From positions 1,074,597-1,138,596 of the forward strand of contig NZ_CP044012.1 in NCBI RefSeq assembly GCF_016864555.1: a stretch of DNA of 64,000 nucleotides. The letters run 5' to 3'. Under the pieces are notes generated by a model. It saw only the letters and a program-made list of their open reading frames with translations. It made no database searches and had not been told where the DNA came from. This document shows positions 18,824 through 28,253 of the stretch, in pieces; the first letter of the stretch is position 1, and each line of letters starts with the position of its first letter. The stretch comes from Sinorhizobium sp. BG8. GTDB taxonomy: Bacteria; Pseudomonadota; Alphaproteobacteria; Rhizobiales; Rhizobiaceae. A program made the translations under genes and the position numbers.

Positions 18824-20050
18824 ATGCAAAATCTGACGATCGATGGCGACCGCCTGTGGCAGACGATCATGGAGACGGCTGCCTTCGGCGCAACATCGGA
18901 TGGCGGCATACGCCGCCTGACGCTCTCGCAGGAGGACAAGCAGATGCGCGACTGGTTCCGCGCACAATGCGAGGCACTCGGCTGCACCGTCACCGTCGAT
19001 ACCGTCGGCAATATGTTTGCACTTCGCCCGGGCCGCAACGCCGATGCCCTGCCTATTGCGATCGGGAGCCATCTCGACACGCAGCCGACGGGCGGCAAGT
19101 TCGACGGTATCCTCGGCGTTCTCGCGGGCCTAGAGGTTTTCAGGGCGCTGCATGCAACAGGCTATGAGACCGAGCAGCCGCTGGTGCTGGTCAACTGGAC
19201 CAACGAGGAAGGCAGCCGCTTTGCTCCCGCCATGCTCGGTTCCGGTGTCCACGCCGGCGTTTTCGATCGTGACTTTGCCGACAGCCGCACCGACATCGAC
19301 GGCGTCTCCTTCGGCCAGGCGATCGATGAAATCGGCTATCGCGGCCAGACCCCCATTGGCTCAACCCGTTTTGCCGCTATGTTTGAACTTCACATCGAAC
19401 AGGGCCCCATTCTTGAGCGGGAAGGGATCGACATCGGTATCGTGACCGGCGTCCAGGCGATGCGCTGGTATGATCTCACCATTACCGGCCAGGAAGCCCA
19501 TGCGGGCTCGACACCGATGGACATGCGCCACGATGCGCTCGTCGATGCGGCGAAGATCCTTCTTGCGGCGCAAGAGGCGGCGCGCGAACTCGGGGGACTG
19601 GCAACCACCGGCCAGTTGGCCATCGCCTCGCCCTCCCGCAATGTCATTCCCGGACGCGTGACGATCAGCCTCGACCTCAGGCACGAACACGATGAAGAGC
19701 TGGAGAGACTTGAGGGCGAAGTCGTGAGTTTCATCGAGCAATGCTGCGGCGATCGTGCAGAACTTCGCACCATCTGGAACAGCCCTGCCGTGCGTTTCGA
19801 TCCATCCTGCCTCGACGCCATCCGGGCCGGAGCGCATCAGTCAGGCGTCAGCACCCGTGAGATCGTCTCCGGCGCCGGCCATGACTCCGTCTATGTTTCC
19901 AAGGTCACACCGACCGCGATGATCTTTGTTCCCTGCAAGGATGGCCTCAGCCACAACCCGGCGGAAAGTGCCACACAGAGCCAGTGCGCCCAAGGTGCCC
20001 AGGTCCTGATGAACGCCATTCTATCCTACGCGAGCGTGGAGATACGCTAG
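18824..20050 (+). CDS. M20 family amidohydrolase (N-carbamoyl-L-amino acid hydrolase/allantoate amidohydrolase type)
   Basis: A 408-residue metal-dependent hydrolase. The metal-binding motifs are all present: IGSHLDT (His83), GGKFDG (Asp94), NWTNEEGSRF (Glu128/Glu129), ELHIEQGP and SGAGHDSVY. The lid domain contains ITGQEAHAGSTPMDMRHDA. The family removes carbamoyl or ureido groups, as in beta-ureidopropionase, allantoate amidohydrolase and HyuC, so the imported molecule of this operon may carry such a group. Last gene of the rightward operon. Confidence 0.85.
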   Translation: MQNLTIDGDRLWQTIMETAAFGATSDGGIRRLTLSQEDKQMRDWFRAQCEALGCTVTVDTVGNMFALRPGRNADALPIAIGSHLDTQPTGGKFDGILGVLAGLEVFRALHATGYETEQPLVLVNWTNEEGSRFAPAMLGSGVHAGVFDRDFADSRTDIDGVSFGQAIDEIGYRGQTPIGSTRFAAMFELHIEQGPILEREGIDIGIVTGVQAMRWYDLTITGQEAHAGSTPMDMRHDALVDAAKILLAAQEAARELGGLATTGQLAIASPSRNVIPGRVTISLDLRHEHDEELERLEGEVVSFIEQCCGDRAELRTIWNSPAVRFDPSCLDAIRAGAHQSGVSTREIVSGAGHDSVYVSKVTPTAMIFVPCKDGLSHNPAESATQSQCAQGAQVLMNAILSYASVEIR

Positions 20051-20066
20051 ACCGGGTGGCCGGCGT

Positions 20067-20084
20067 CGAGCGATCAACCGCTCG
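20067..20084. terminator. hairpin between convergent genes, possible bidirectional terminator
   Basis: CGAGCG (20067-20072) and CGCTCG (20079-20084) flank an ATCAAC loop in the 35-base gap between two convergent genes. No T-tract is present, so intrinsic termination is doubtful. Confidence 0.3.
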
Positions 20085-20085
20085 C

Positions 20086-21201
20086 TCAAGCTCGGGCGCC
20101 GTTCAAAATCGCCTGCCTTTCCTGGCGGGATTCGATTGCCACGGCTTGACCCGATTGCGCGGCGGCGAGAATTGCAGTCAGCACTTCCAGCACGTGCATC
20201 GCTGTTTCACCGTCGCTGCGATGCGGTGTGCCGTTCCTAATCGCTTCCGCCATGTCCGAAAGACCCAAGCCTCGATAGTCGGCGATATCGGGATAGTCCG
20301 GCCAGCCGTGCGGCGCGCCATAGGGCATCCCGGCTGTCGATATGCTTTCCCAGGCCTGTGGAGAGCGCGCGATCTCCAGCGTTCCGCCGAAGTAATTCGG
20401 ATCAGGAACCCGTAGGGTCCCCTTCTCTCCATGCAATTCGATATGCGGCATGGAATTGTTCCAGGCATCCCAGCTCGAGGTGAAGGTGATTTCGGCACCA
20501 TTGGCAAAGGAAAGAAGTGCGTTGACCGTAGTCAGGGTCTCGACGGTGATCGACTTGCCGGTCATGGGACCTTCGGCGGTCACAAGACGTTCGGACCGTC
20601 CGATGCGCCCCGTGGCCTGGACGCGCGAGACAGGACCGAGAAGCGTGCATAGCGCGGAGATGTAGTAGGGACCCATGTCGAGCACCGGGCCGCCGCCGGG
20701 CTTGAAGAAAAAGGTTGGATCTGGATGCCAGTCCTCCAGCCCATGGGACAGGAAGAAGGCCGTTCCCGCTACGACCGGACCAATTTCGCCCCCGGCGATC
20801 ATCTTGCGGGCCGTCTGCACGCCCGGTCCGAGCACGGTATCCGGCGCGCAGCCGACGCGCAGACCCTTTTGCGCGGCGAGTGCAAGAACACGCTTCGCAT
20901 CATCGAGCGAGGTCGCAAGCGGCTTTTCGGAGTAGATGTGCTTGCCGGCGGACAGGGCCGCGAGCGATACCTCGGCATGCGCTGCCGGCACCGTCAGGTT
21001 GAGGACGATGTCGATGTCGTCGCTGGCGATGAGTTCCTCCGGCGACATCGCGCGAAGGCCGTACCTTTTTGCCTTGGCTTCGGCGGCTGCCGGATTGAGA
21101 TCTGCGCAGGCGACGTAGCGATAGCTATCGAAGAGCGCGGCATTGGAAAGATACATTTCCGAAATGTTGCCGCAGCCAATGAGACCGACGCGCATGTTCA
21201 T
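20086..21201 (-). CDS. Gfo/Idh/MocA family oxidoreductase
   Basis: A 371-residue NAD(P)-dependent dehydrogenase. The N-terminus VGLIGCGNISEMYL is the Rossmann dinucleotide motif. IYSEKPLATS holds the conserved EKP catalytic lysine, and GGPVLDMGPYYISAL is the substrate-side motif. The family oxidises or reduces sugars, inositols and related polyols. The ATG at 21201 overlaps the isomerase stop and removes 46 non-conserved residues. Last gene of the LacI-linked leftward operon. Confidence 0.88.
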   Translation of the reverse strand: MNMRVGLIGCGNISEMYLSNAALFDSYRYVACADLNPAAAEAKAKRYGLRAMSPEELIASDDIDIVLNLTVPAAHAEVSLAALSAGKHIYSEKPLATSLDDAKRVLALAAQKGLRVGCAPDTVLGPGVQTARKMIAGGEIGPVVAGTAFFLSHGLEDWHPDPTFFFKPGGGPVLDMGPYYISALCTLLGPVSRVQATGRIGRSERLVTAEGPMTGKSITVETLTTVNALLSFANGAEITFTSSWDAWNNSMPHIELHGEKGTLRVPDPNYFGGTLEIARSPQAWESISTAGMPYGAPHGWPDYPDIADYRGLGLSDMAEAIRNGTPHRSDGETAMHVLEVLTAILAAAQSGQAVAIESRQERQAILNGARA

Positions 21202-21967
21202 GCCGTCTCTCCCTTGGCGAGGGCACGGATTTCGGCGGCGCTGCGTTCGGCGAACCTTCTGTAGTCCGAGGGCTGGTCGTGCTCGACGATCATAAGCCGC
21301 GCCGGGCTCGCCATGTAGAGAGGCCAGAGAGCCCGCCACGGCACTTCGCCTTCCCCCACATCAGCCCAGCCGTCTTCATCCAGATGCGTGCCCTTCGGCG
21401 CCACGTCCTTCACATGGCCGATCAGGATTCGGTCCGAGAGCTTCCGGACCCAGAAGACAGGATCAGCGCCGGCGCGGTAGATCCAGGCAGCATCCAGTTC
21501 CAGCCACAGATCGGGATGCTGCAGCAGATGGTCGATCGGCATCGAGCCATCGGCCAACGCTGTGAATTCAAAGTCATGATTGTGCCAGGCGAGCAGCAAC
21601 CCCTTCGCCTTGAGCCGTGTTGCGAGCGTGCCGAGCCGCTCGCCCAGCGCCTGCCAGCCGGCAGCATCACCGGGGCGATCCTCAGGCTCCAGCCAGGGGC
21701 AACGACGATCGAGGCGCCCAGCGTCTCAGCCACCCGAACCGTCTCATCGAGATCACGCTCCATGGCGTGAATGTCGGAATGGACGCTCTCGACCTTGAGA
21801 CCATGCCGGTCGAACGTAGCCTTCGTCGCGGCAAGATCGTCGTGAAGATCCGGAAATGTCTCGACATTCGTGTAACCGAGTGCAGCGAGCGCCGCCGCCT
21901 GTTCCTCAAGCGGTGGGAATTCGCGCGAGGAATAGAGCATGAAAGAATGAAGGTGGTCTAACGCCAT
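21198..21967 (-). pseudogene. sugar phosphate isomerase/epimerase, one-base frameshift
   Basis: Two frames together make a 256-residue TIM-barrel isomerase of the AP-endonuclease-2/IolE-like family. Bases 21967 to about 21700 encode the N-terminus (LGYTNVETFPDLHDDL, VESVHSDIHAM). From there to 21198 a different frame continues with LLLAWHNHDFEF, LWLELDAAWI, GHVKDV and MIVEHDQP, which carry the metal ligands. Inserting one base in the G-run at 21696-21699 gives a continuous reading through PWLEPEDRPGDAAGWQAL, so exactly one base is missing. Sequencing error is the likelier cause. Pairs with the Gfo/Idh enzyme, whose start overlaps its stop. Confidence 0.75.
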
Positions 21968-21996
21968 GTGAATACTCATCAATGACAGGGGAGGAA

Positions 21997-23133
21997 TTAC
22001 GACGGGAGGAGAACGCCGGCTTCGGGCGCCCAGCTGAGCCACAGGCGTTCGCCTGGCTGCAACAGGGCTGTCGGGGAATGGGTCTGCTGCGCCATGACGG
22101 AGACCGGGCGATCACTCGCCCCGGTCTGCACGAGATAAACGTTGCGGCCACCCAGATAGGATCGCTCCGTGAGCGTACAGGTCATCGTGTTGACGCTCGG
22201 CGCTGGTGGTTCAGCAGACAGGCGGAGCCATTCCGGCCGCAACGCAAGAACAGTGCCTTCGCCGCGATTGACGGTCTCGACGACTATTCCGCCGGCAAGC
22301 GTGAGGCGCGATCCGTTGTCATGGCGTTCGCGAAGCTTGACGTCGAAGAAGTTCATGCTGCCGACGAAATCAGCCACCCCTCGGGAAACCGGTCTTTCAT
22401 AGAGATTGTCCGGCGTATCGATCTGCAGCAGCCGTCCCGCCGACATTACCGCGATGCGGTCGGACATGGACATCGCCTCTTCCTGGTCATGGGTGACGCA
22501 GACGAAGGTAATGCCCAGCCGACGCTGCAGGCTTTTGAGCTCGAACTGCATTTCCTCGCGCAGCCGTTTGTCGAGCGCGCCAAGCGGCTCGTCCAGCAGC
22601 AGCACCTTGGGCTTGCATACAATGGCGCGAGCAAGCGCAATGCGCTGCTTCTGGCCGCCCGACAGCTGGCCGGGAAGCCGATCGGCAAAATCCGACATTT
22701 TCACCAATGCCAACGCGTCGTCGACGATGCGCGCCTTCTCGGCCGCCGGGAGCCGGCTCTTGCGCATTCCATAGCCAACATTCTTGCGAATGTTCATGTG
22801 GGGGAACAGCGCGTAGGACTGGAACACCATGTTCGTCGGCCGCCGATAGGCGGGAGTGCCGCCCATATCCTCGCCGCCGATCAGAAGACGGCCGGCCGTC
22901 GCCTGCTCGAAGCCACCGATGATCTTGAGAAGGGTGGTCTTGCCGCAGCCGGATGGACCAACGAGAGAAAAGAACTCGCCTTGCCGGATTTCCATGTCGA
23001 TGCCGTTGAGCGCAGTATAGTTGCCATAGGCTTTGCCGACAGAGCGGATGTCTATCATCGCCGGACGCGCAGCATCGGCGAGAACCTGTTCGACCATGGA
23101 CTGGCCCCTTTCATGGATTTTCGCCTGGCTCAT
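21997..23133 (-). CDS. ABC transporter ATP-binding protein (PotA/FbpC type)
   Basis: A 378-residue ATPase: Walker A GPSGCGKTT, NMVFQSYALFPHM, signature LSGGQKQRIALAR, Walker B VLLLDEPLGALD, H-loop CVTHDQEEAM, and a C-terminal TOBE domain (LALRPEWLRL, ERSYLGGRNVYLV). It belongs to the spermidine/putrescine-iron-opine group of importers. Its start overlaps the PotC-like gene by four bases. The neighbouring sugar enzymes and LacI regulator point to a polyol or sugar-derived substrate rather than a polyamine. Confidence 0.88.
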   Translation of the reverse strand: MSQAKIHERGQSMVEQVLADAARPAMIDIRSVGKAYGNYTALNGIDMEIRQGEFFSLVGPSGCGKTTLLKIIGGFEQATAGRLLIGGEDMGGTPAYRRPTNMVFQSYALFPHMNIRKNVGYGMRKSRLPAAEKARIVDDALALVKMSDFADRLPGQLSGGQKQRIALARAIVCKPKVLLLDEPLGALDKRLREEMQFELKSLQRRLGITFVCVTHDQEEAMSMSDRIAVMSAGRLLQIDTPDNLYERPVSRGVADFVGSMNFFDVKLRERHDNGSRLTLAGGIVVETVNRGEGTVLALRPEWLRLSAEPPAPSVNTMTCTLTERSYLGGRNVYLVQTGASDRPVSVMAQQTHSPTALLQPGERLWLSWAPEAGVLLPS

Positions 23134-23939
23134 GCTGCGGCTCCCTCTTCCGTCGAAATGTCCTTGCGGCGTAACAATTCGGCGATGACCACCAGCACGA
23201 CCGACACCGCAAAGATGATTGTCCCGAGTGCGAGCATGCTCGGAAGTGAATAGGAGAAGCGCATCTGGCCCATCATGTAGAGCGGCAGCGTCGCCTCGCT
23301 GCCGGCAAGGAAGAAGGCCAGCATGAACTCGTCGAAGGAGGTGATGAAGGAAAGCATGATCGAGGAGACAATACCCGGCAGGACCAGCGGGACGGTGATC
23401 CGCCAGAAGGTCTGGAACGGAGTCTCGCCGAGATCCATCGAGGCCTGCTCGAGATTCTGATCGAATCCTTCAAGGCGTGCCATCAGCGTGAAGATGCAAT
23501 AGGGCAGACAGATGAGCACATGCGCGACCGCCACGACGAAGAGGGAGAGTTCCACGCCGAGCACCTGACGGACGAAGCTGAGAAGCGCTATGCCAAGGAT
23601 GAACGTCGGAATGCCCATCGGCAGCATCAGCAGCCCCAGGGCCGCGCCGCGACCGAAGAAGCGGTAGTGCACGAAGGCCTTGGCGGCGAGCAACCCGATC
23701 GCTGTCGACACCAGCGCCACAGGAACGCCGACGAGAATACTGTGCCACAAAGCGGCAAAGAGTGGCGCGTCGCCGAGCAGGCCGCGATACCAGTCGAGGG
23801 TAAATTCCTTGAGCGGGAAGGCGACGATATTGGCGCTGTTGAAGGAGAAGAGCGCGATCATCGCCATCGGCGCATGCAGGAAAAGTACGAAGATGAGGGT
23901 GAAAAGGCCGAGCGACCACTTCGCAATCGGAGTCTTCAT
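23130..23939 (-). CDS. ABC transporter permease (PotC type)
   Basis: A 269-residue membrane protein with about six hydrophobic helices, starting LGLFTLIFVLFLHAPMAMIALFSF. It has the EAA-type loop ASMDLGETPFQTFWRITVPL. Both features are typical of PotC/YdcV subunits. It overlaps its neighbours by four bases on both sides, so PotB-, PotC- and PotA-like genes are co-translated. Confidence 0.88.
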   Translation of the reverse strand: MKTPIAKWSLGLFTLIFVLFLHAPMAMIALFSFNSANIVAFPLKEFTLDWYRGLLGDAPLFAALWHSILVGVPVALVSTAIGLLAAKAFVHYRFFGRGAALGLLMLPMGIPTFILGIALLSFVRQVLGVELSLFVVAVAHVLICLPYCIFTLMARLEGFDQNLEQASMDLGETPFQTFWRITVPLVLPGIVSSIMLSFITSFDEFMLAFFLAGSEATLPLYMMGQMRFSYSLPSMLALGTIIFAVSVVLVVIAELLRRKDISTEEGAAA

Positions 23940-24874
23940 TTCCGGCCCTCTGCCCTGGGCACCACGCGGCCGAGGATTGCAAGATAGATTGCAACCAGCA
24001 ATGAAATGATCACCATTGTCCCGACCGCCATGGCCGAGCCGAGCGGAATGTTGCTCGCCTGACCGAAGAGCTCGGAAATATAGTTGCCAATCATCAGTCC
24101 GTTACGCCCGCCCACCAGGCTCGGCGTGACGTAGTCGCCGACGGTCGGAATGAAGATCATCAACGTCGCCGCGAGGACGCCCGGCATCGAGAGCGGCAAG
24201 GTCACCGACCAGAAGCTACGAAGCGGCGTGTCGCCGAGATCGGCGGCGGCATCGAGCAACAGCCGGTCCACCTTTTCGAGCGACACATAGATCGGCAGTA
24301 CCGCGAAGGGCGCCCAGGAATGAACGAGCGTCAGGATTACCGCGGTCTGGCTGTAGAGCAGGCTCTCTATCGGCTTTTCGATCAACCCGGTCGTCAGCAA
24401 CGCGGAATTGATGACCCCGTTGAAACCGAGAATGATCTTCCACGCGAAGACGCGCAGCAGGTAACTCGTCCAGAACGGGATGGTGATCAGCATCAGCCAC
24501 ACCATCCGCGAGCGCCCCGCGTGAAACGCAAGGAAATAGGCCACGGGATAGGCGACGAGGATAACGATGACAGTCGCCGCGAAAGCGATGCCGAGCGAGC
24601 GCACCAGCAGCAGCCGGAACACCCTGCCCTCGTCAGAGAACAGTATTCGGTAGTTCTCCAGCGAAAATGCGCGGTCGATCGCGACGCCCATCTGGGTGTG
24701 GAAGCTCTGGCCGATGATGTTCATCAGCGGCACCAGCATTACGAGGGCCGCCAGCACGAGCGCCGGCAGCAGCAGGCCAAGGGGCCGGCCCATATCTCCG
24801 AAGAAGCTCCGGCCCCGCTGCACCGCGAGCCCTGCCGACACGGCCTGCTGCGGTGATGTCGTCGAAACAGTCAT
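23936..24874 (-). CDS. ABC transporter permease (PotB type)
   Basis: A 312-residue inner-membrane protein. After a cytoplasmic N-terminus come about six transmembrane helices (LGLLLPALVLAALVMLVPLM first). The EAA loop reads AAADLGDTPLRSFWSVTLPL. Pairs with the PotC-like permease. The 15-base gap after the binding-protein gene supports a single operon. Confidence 0.88.
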   Translation of the reverse strand: MTVSTTSPQQAVSAGLAVQRGRSFFGDMGRPLGLLLPALVLAALVMLVPLMNIIGQSFHTQMGVAIDRAFSLENYRILFSDEGRVFRLLLVRSLGIAFAATVIVILVAYPVAYFLAFHAGRSRMVWLMLITIPFWTSYLLRVFAWKIILGFNGVINSALLTTGLIEKPIESLLYSQTAVILTLVHSWAPFAVLPIYVSLEKVDRLLLDAAADLGDTPLRSFWSVTLPLSMPGVLAATLMIFIPTVGDYVTPSLVGGRNGLMIGNYISELFGQASNIPLGSAMAVGTMVIISLLVAIYLAILGRVVPRAEGRK

Positions 24875-24889
24875 CCCGTTGCCCGTCGA

Positions 24890-26004
24890 TCAGAAGCCGG
24901 ATTTGATTTCCTGGAAGACCTTGGCGAATTGCTCGTTGCGGCTGAATGCCTTGAGCAATACGCCCTTGGAGAAAAACTCCTCAACATCCCGCGGCAGCGC
25001 GTTCTTCGTCAGCACCTCAGGCGCCACGAGATCGAACGCCTTGCGGTTGGAATGGCCGAAACCGTAGGTCTCGATCAGGTATTTTCCGGTCTCGGGAGAG
25101 AGGATTGCATCCATGAGGTCGTAGGCTGCATCCGTGTGCTCGGCACCCTTGATGAAGGTCAGGCCTGCCACGAAACAAAGCGAGCCCTCCTCAGGATCCA
25201 TCATCTCGACAGGCGCACCCTGCCCCGGACGATAGCGTAGGAGCCGTTCCAGATCGGCGCGGCGACGACTTCGCCCGACATCAGGGCCTGTTCGATGTTT
25301 GCGCCGCTGTCCCAGAAGAAGCGGGAGAGGTCGCGCTGCTCGCGCAAGGCATTCACGATCGCCTCGTACTGCCCTTCGTCGGGATTGAACGGATCCTTCA
25401 GCGCCAGATAGAGGCCAGCGATCGGGGCCGCCATGGCGGGGTCCCCGATCATCGATACGCGGCCCTCGAGACTCTTGTCCCAGAGCAGCGACCAGGAGGA
25501 TTTCTCGAGCTTGACCATGTCGGTACGGTAGCCGATCGAAACCCGACCCCAGTCAACCGGCAGGAAGAGCTGTCTTCCGTCCTTGTCGACGGAATCGGGC
25601 AGTGTCTTGAGCACATCGTAGACATCGCCCCAATGCGACAGGCGAGACGTATCGATGGGCTGCAACACCTCTGCCTCGTTCCAGCGCGCGACATTGCTGC
25701 TATAGGGATGCGCCACGTCGACCTTGAAACCACCGCGTATTTTGGACAGGGCATCCTCGGGGGTCGAGATCAGCGCCATTTCCGGCTGCTTGCCATGCTT
25801 GTCGATATAGGCCTGAAAGAATTGCGGCACGTCGTATCCGGACCAGGTGAAGGACACGGCATTATCGGTCGAGGCGGCGCGCGCCTGTCTGGCAGTTGCC
25901 GGCAACGTGGTCAGCGCCAGGCCGGCCGCCGAAAGCAACCTCACGAAGTCGCGACGCGGGAGATGGCCAGCGGCTACTCGGTCGATGAGTTCATCTTTCT
26001 TCAT
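24890..26004 (-). pseudogene. PotD/PotF-like substrate-binding protein, one-base frameshift
   Basis: Two frames combine to a 371-residue extracytoplasmic binding protein. It opens with a twin-arginine signal (PRRDFVRLLSAAGLAL), followed by VSFTWSGYDVPQFFQAYIDKH and the long central domain. The frame breaks near 25223-25226, a run of four C on the plus strand. One added base there joins GSYAIVRG to QGAPVEMMDPEEGS, and the remaining 104 residues (AYDLMDAILSPETGKYLIETYG) form the expected C-lobe. A sequencing under-call is likely. If real, the importer would lack a functional binding protein. Confidence 0.78.
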
Positions 26005-26040
26005 GGCATTCCCCTTTTATTGATTGAGCATTTGCGAACG

Positions 26041-28083
26041 TCAGCCTTCGAGCCAACGGATGTCGTCCTCGGTCAGCGTAATCGCCGCGGCCTTCAGAGA
26101 GTCGTCGAGTTGATCGAGCGTCAGCGGCCCGATGATCGGGATGACCGGCAGCTTCTGCTGCAGCACATAGGCCAGCGCGACATGCGTGGTTTTTGCACCG
26201 ATGCGTTCGGCAAGTTCGCGCGCCCGTTCCCGGCGACCGAGGTTGACCGGCGTTTCCCAGCTGCGGGCGAAGTTCGGGTCGGCAAGTGGATCGCTTGCCG
26301 TGCGCTCGGCGAAGAAACCGCGCGCTTGGCTCGACCATGCGAGCAGCGAGGTGCCTGTCTTGCGCAACCATTCTTTCCAGTCCTCGGACGATGCGGCAAT
26401 GCAACCCTCCCAGACAGGTTCGGCCATGGCTGCGAGGCTGAAGTTGTTGCTCAGGGTGGTCGGCAGACACTTGCCGTTGACGCGCGCATAGTCGGCCGCT
26501 TCGTCGAAACGCTCCCGCGTCCAATTGGAGAATCCGTAGCTGCGAATTCGCCCGGCTCGATGCTCGGCATCAAGCACGTCGACGAATTCGCCGACGGGAA
26601 CCTCCGGGTTGTCGCGATGGAGCATGTAGATATCAACGTAGGATGTACGGAGCTTGGCGAGAGACTCGTCCAACTCCAGGCCCACCCGTGCCGGAAAACA
26701 GTCCGGGCTATGCGCCCCCTTGCCGACGACGATTACATCCTCGCGGACGCCGCGATTCTCCATCCACTGGCCAAGGGCGGTATCCGATTCTTCGTAAATC
26801 CAGGCCGTATCGAAAATCGTCCCGCCGGCTTCGAAGAAGACGTCGTAGAGATGGTCGCCGTGCACGAGGGTCTGGATATCGCAACAGCCCATGGCGATAG
26901 CGGAGGCGCGCTTGCCGACGGCGACGCGGTCCGTCTCCGGAACGCGATAGGGAAATTTAGCCGCAAGCGGCCGCGCCGAAAAACGCGCCTTGCGGTTCTC
27001 CCAATATTCCGCCTCGAACGTGAGACCGGCGGTGTTGCGCCAGGCATCGAGCGTCTGCATATTCCCGATGCTGTCGGCCCAGATCGCGGCCGGAAACGCG
27101 GCTTCGCCCTTGCCGGCCCGGATCGCCGCACCGGCGGCCTCCACCTCGAGCACATACTGATTGACGTTGCGCTCGAAGGCATGACTGGTTGCCGTGCCGT
27201 CGGCGTCGGTCACCACGATTTCAGCTGCCGGATAGTCCCAGCAATCGGGCAGCCACGGCGAGATGATAAGAATGCTCCCGGTCTCTCCGACGATGCGAAC
27301 CCTATTGTCGAGGTCGCGGTCGATCGCGCAGGAGATATCGGCAACAATGCCGTCGGCGAATGTCAAGGTCGCCCGGGCGAAATGGTCTACCCCGGATGGT
27401 CCGATCTCGGCCGCCCCTTCAGTGGAAAGCGGATTCGAGAAAGTGCCGCCGCTCGCCAGGCCCGCGATCATGCGCGCCACGGAAACGGCATAGCATCCGA
27501 CATCCATGATTGCGCCGCCGCCGAGTGAATTCTTGAAGAGCCGGGCATCGGGATCGAATTCGGCGGCAAATCCGAAGCTCGCCTCTATCGACTGTATCCG
27601 CCCCACTGCGCCCTTCTTGAGAAGATTGGCAAGCGCTGCATATTGTGGATGCAGCCGGTACATGAAAGCCTCCATCAGGAGGCGGCCAGAAGCCTTTGCC
27701 GCGGCGACCGTCGCCATGGCATCGTATCCATTGAGTGCCAGCGGCTTTTCGCACAGGACATGCTTGCCCGCCTCCAGCGCACGGATCGCCCATCGCGCAT
27801 GCTCGCTATGGGGCAGTGCGATGTAAACGGCATCGATCTCGGTCGACGCAAGCACGGCCTCATACGTTTCGACCTTCGCCCCCTCAAATTGCCCGGTTGC
27901 AGCAAACCGTTCCGGCACGCGGCTACCAACAGCAGCGAGAACTGCACCCTTGCTCAACGCAATCGCATCGCCAAAGGTGCGGGCGATCTCACCGGAGCCC
28001 AGAATGCCCCAGCGAACATCCCGCTCACTTGCCGGGTCTACTGGAAATTGAAACGTTTCAATTATTTGATCTGAATTTTCCAT
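26041..28083 (-). CDS. fused Gfo/Idh/MocA oxidoreductase and aldo/keto reductase
   Basis: A 680-residue two-domain enzyme. Residues 1-360 are a Gfo/Idh/MocA dehydrogenase (VRWGILGSGEIARTF; VLCEKPLALN; GGGAIMDVGCYAVS). Residues about 390-680 are an aldo/keto reductase with its tetrad in order: Asp and Tyr in FDTAWIYEES, Lys in VIVVGKGAH, His in IYMLHRDN. Both halves therefore look active, so the protein could pass a carbonyl intermediate between two NAD(P) reactions. The ATG at 28083 is preferred, and a LacI-type operator lies inside its first codons. First gene of the leftward operon. Confidence 0.85.
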   Translation of the reverse strand: MENSDQIIETFQFPVDPASERDVRWGILGSGEIARTFGDAIALSKGAVLAAVGSRVPERFAATGQFEGAKVETYEAVLASTEIDAVYIALPHSEHARWAIRALEAGKHVLCEKPLALNGYDAMATVAAAKASGRLLMEAFMYRLHPQYAALANLLKKGAVGRIQSIEASFGFAAEFDPDARLFKNSLGGGAIMDVGCYAVSVARMIAGLASGGTFSNPLSTEGAAEIGPSGVDHFARATLTFADGIVADISCAIDRDLDNRVRIVGETGSILIISPWLPDCWDYPAAEIVVTDADGTATSHAFERNVNQYVLEVEAAGAAIRAGKGEAAFPAAIWADSIGNMQTLDAWRNTAGLTFEAEYWENRKARFSARPLAAKFPYRVPETDRVAVGKRASAIAMGCCDIQTLVHGDHLYDVFFEAGGTIFDTAWIYEESDTALGQWMENRGVREDVIVVGKGAHSPDCFPARVGLELDESLAKLRTSYVDIYMLHRDNPEVPVGEFVDVLDAEHRAGRIRSYGFSNWTRERFDEAADYARVNGKCLPTTLSNNFSLAAMAEPVWEGCIAASSEDWKEWLRKTGTSLLAWSSQARGFFAERTASDPLADPNFARSWETPVNLGRRERARELAERIGAKTTHVALAYVLQQKLPVIPIIGPLTLDQLDDSLKAAAITLTEDDIRWLEG
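28046..28063 (+). promoter_or_regulatory. LacI-family operator O1, perfect 18-base palindrome inside coding sequence
   Basis: AATTGAAACGTTTCAATT is perfectly symmetric and contains the GAAACGTTTC core favoured by LacI/GalR repressors. It overlaps roughly codons 8-13 of the fusion gene, so binding would act as a roadblock or loop to O2, 107 bases away (about ten helical turns). Confidence 0.7.
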
Positions 28084-28155
28084 GCAACCTGCACTAAAAC
28101 GCATACTTTCAGGGATTTTCTGCCGCAGAAGGTGCAAAACCTTCACTCCTCTGAT

Positions 28156-28168
28156 TGAAACGTTTTCA
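28156..28168 (+). promoter_or_regulatory. LacI-family operator O2, TGAAACGTTTTCA
   Basis: Shares the 12-base string ATTGAAACGTTT with O1 but has one extra T, making it less symmetric. It lies 73 bases upstream of the fusion gene start and about 85 bases upstream of the LacI start, so it can serve both directions. Confidence 0.6.
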
Positions 28169-28253
28169 TAAACTGATTAGCATGTCAACAGCCTTGCAGC
28201 GCATGTCGCGATGCAAGTTCGACAAGTCACTTCCGTCCGCCATGGGTGAAAAC

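Noticed and set aside
21997..26004. Polyamine importer PotABCD
   Set aside because: Sequence group fits, but LacI control and sugar oxidoreductase/isomerase neighbours argue for a polyol-like substrate.
25633..27528. 631-codon plus-strand frame across the binding protein and fusion enzyme
   Set aside because: Shadow frame; the minus strand encodes conserved aldo/keto reductase and Gfo/Idh motifs throughout.
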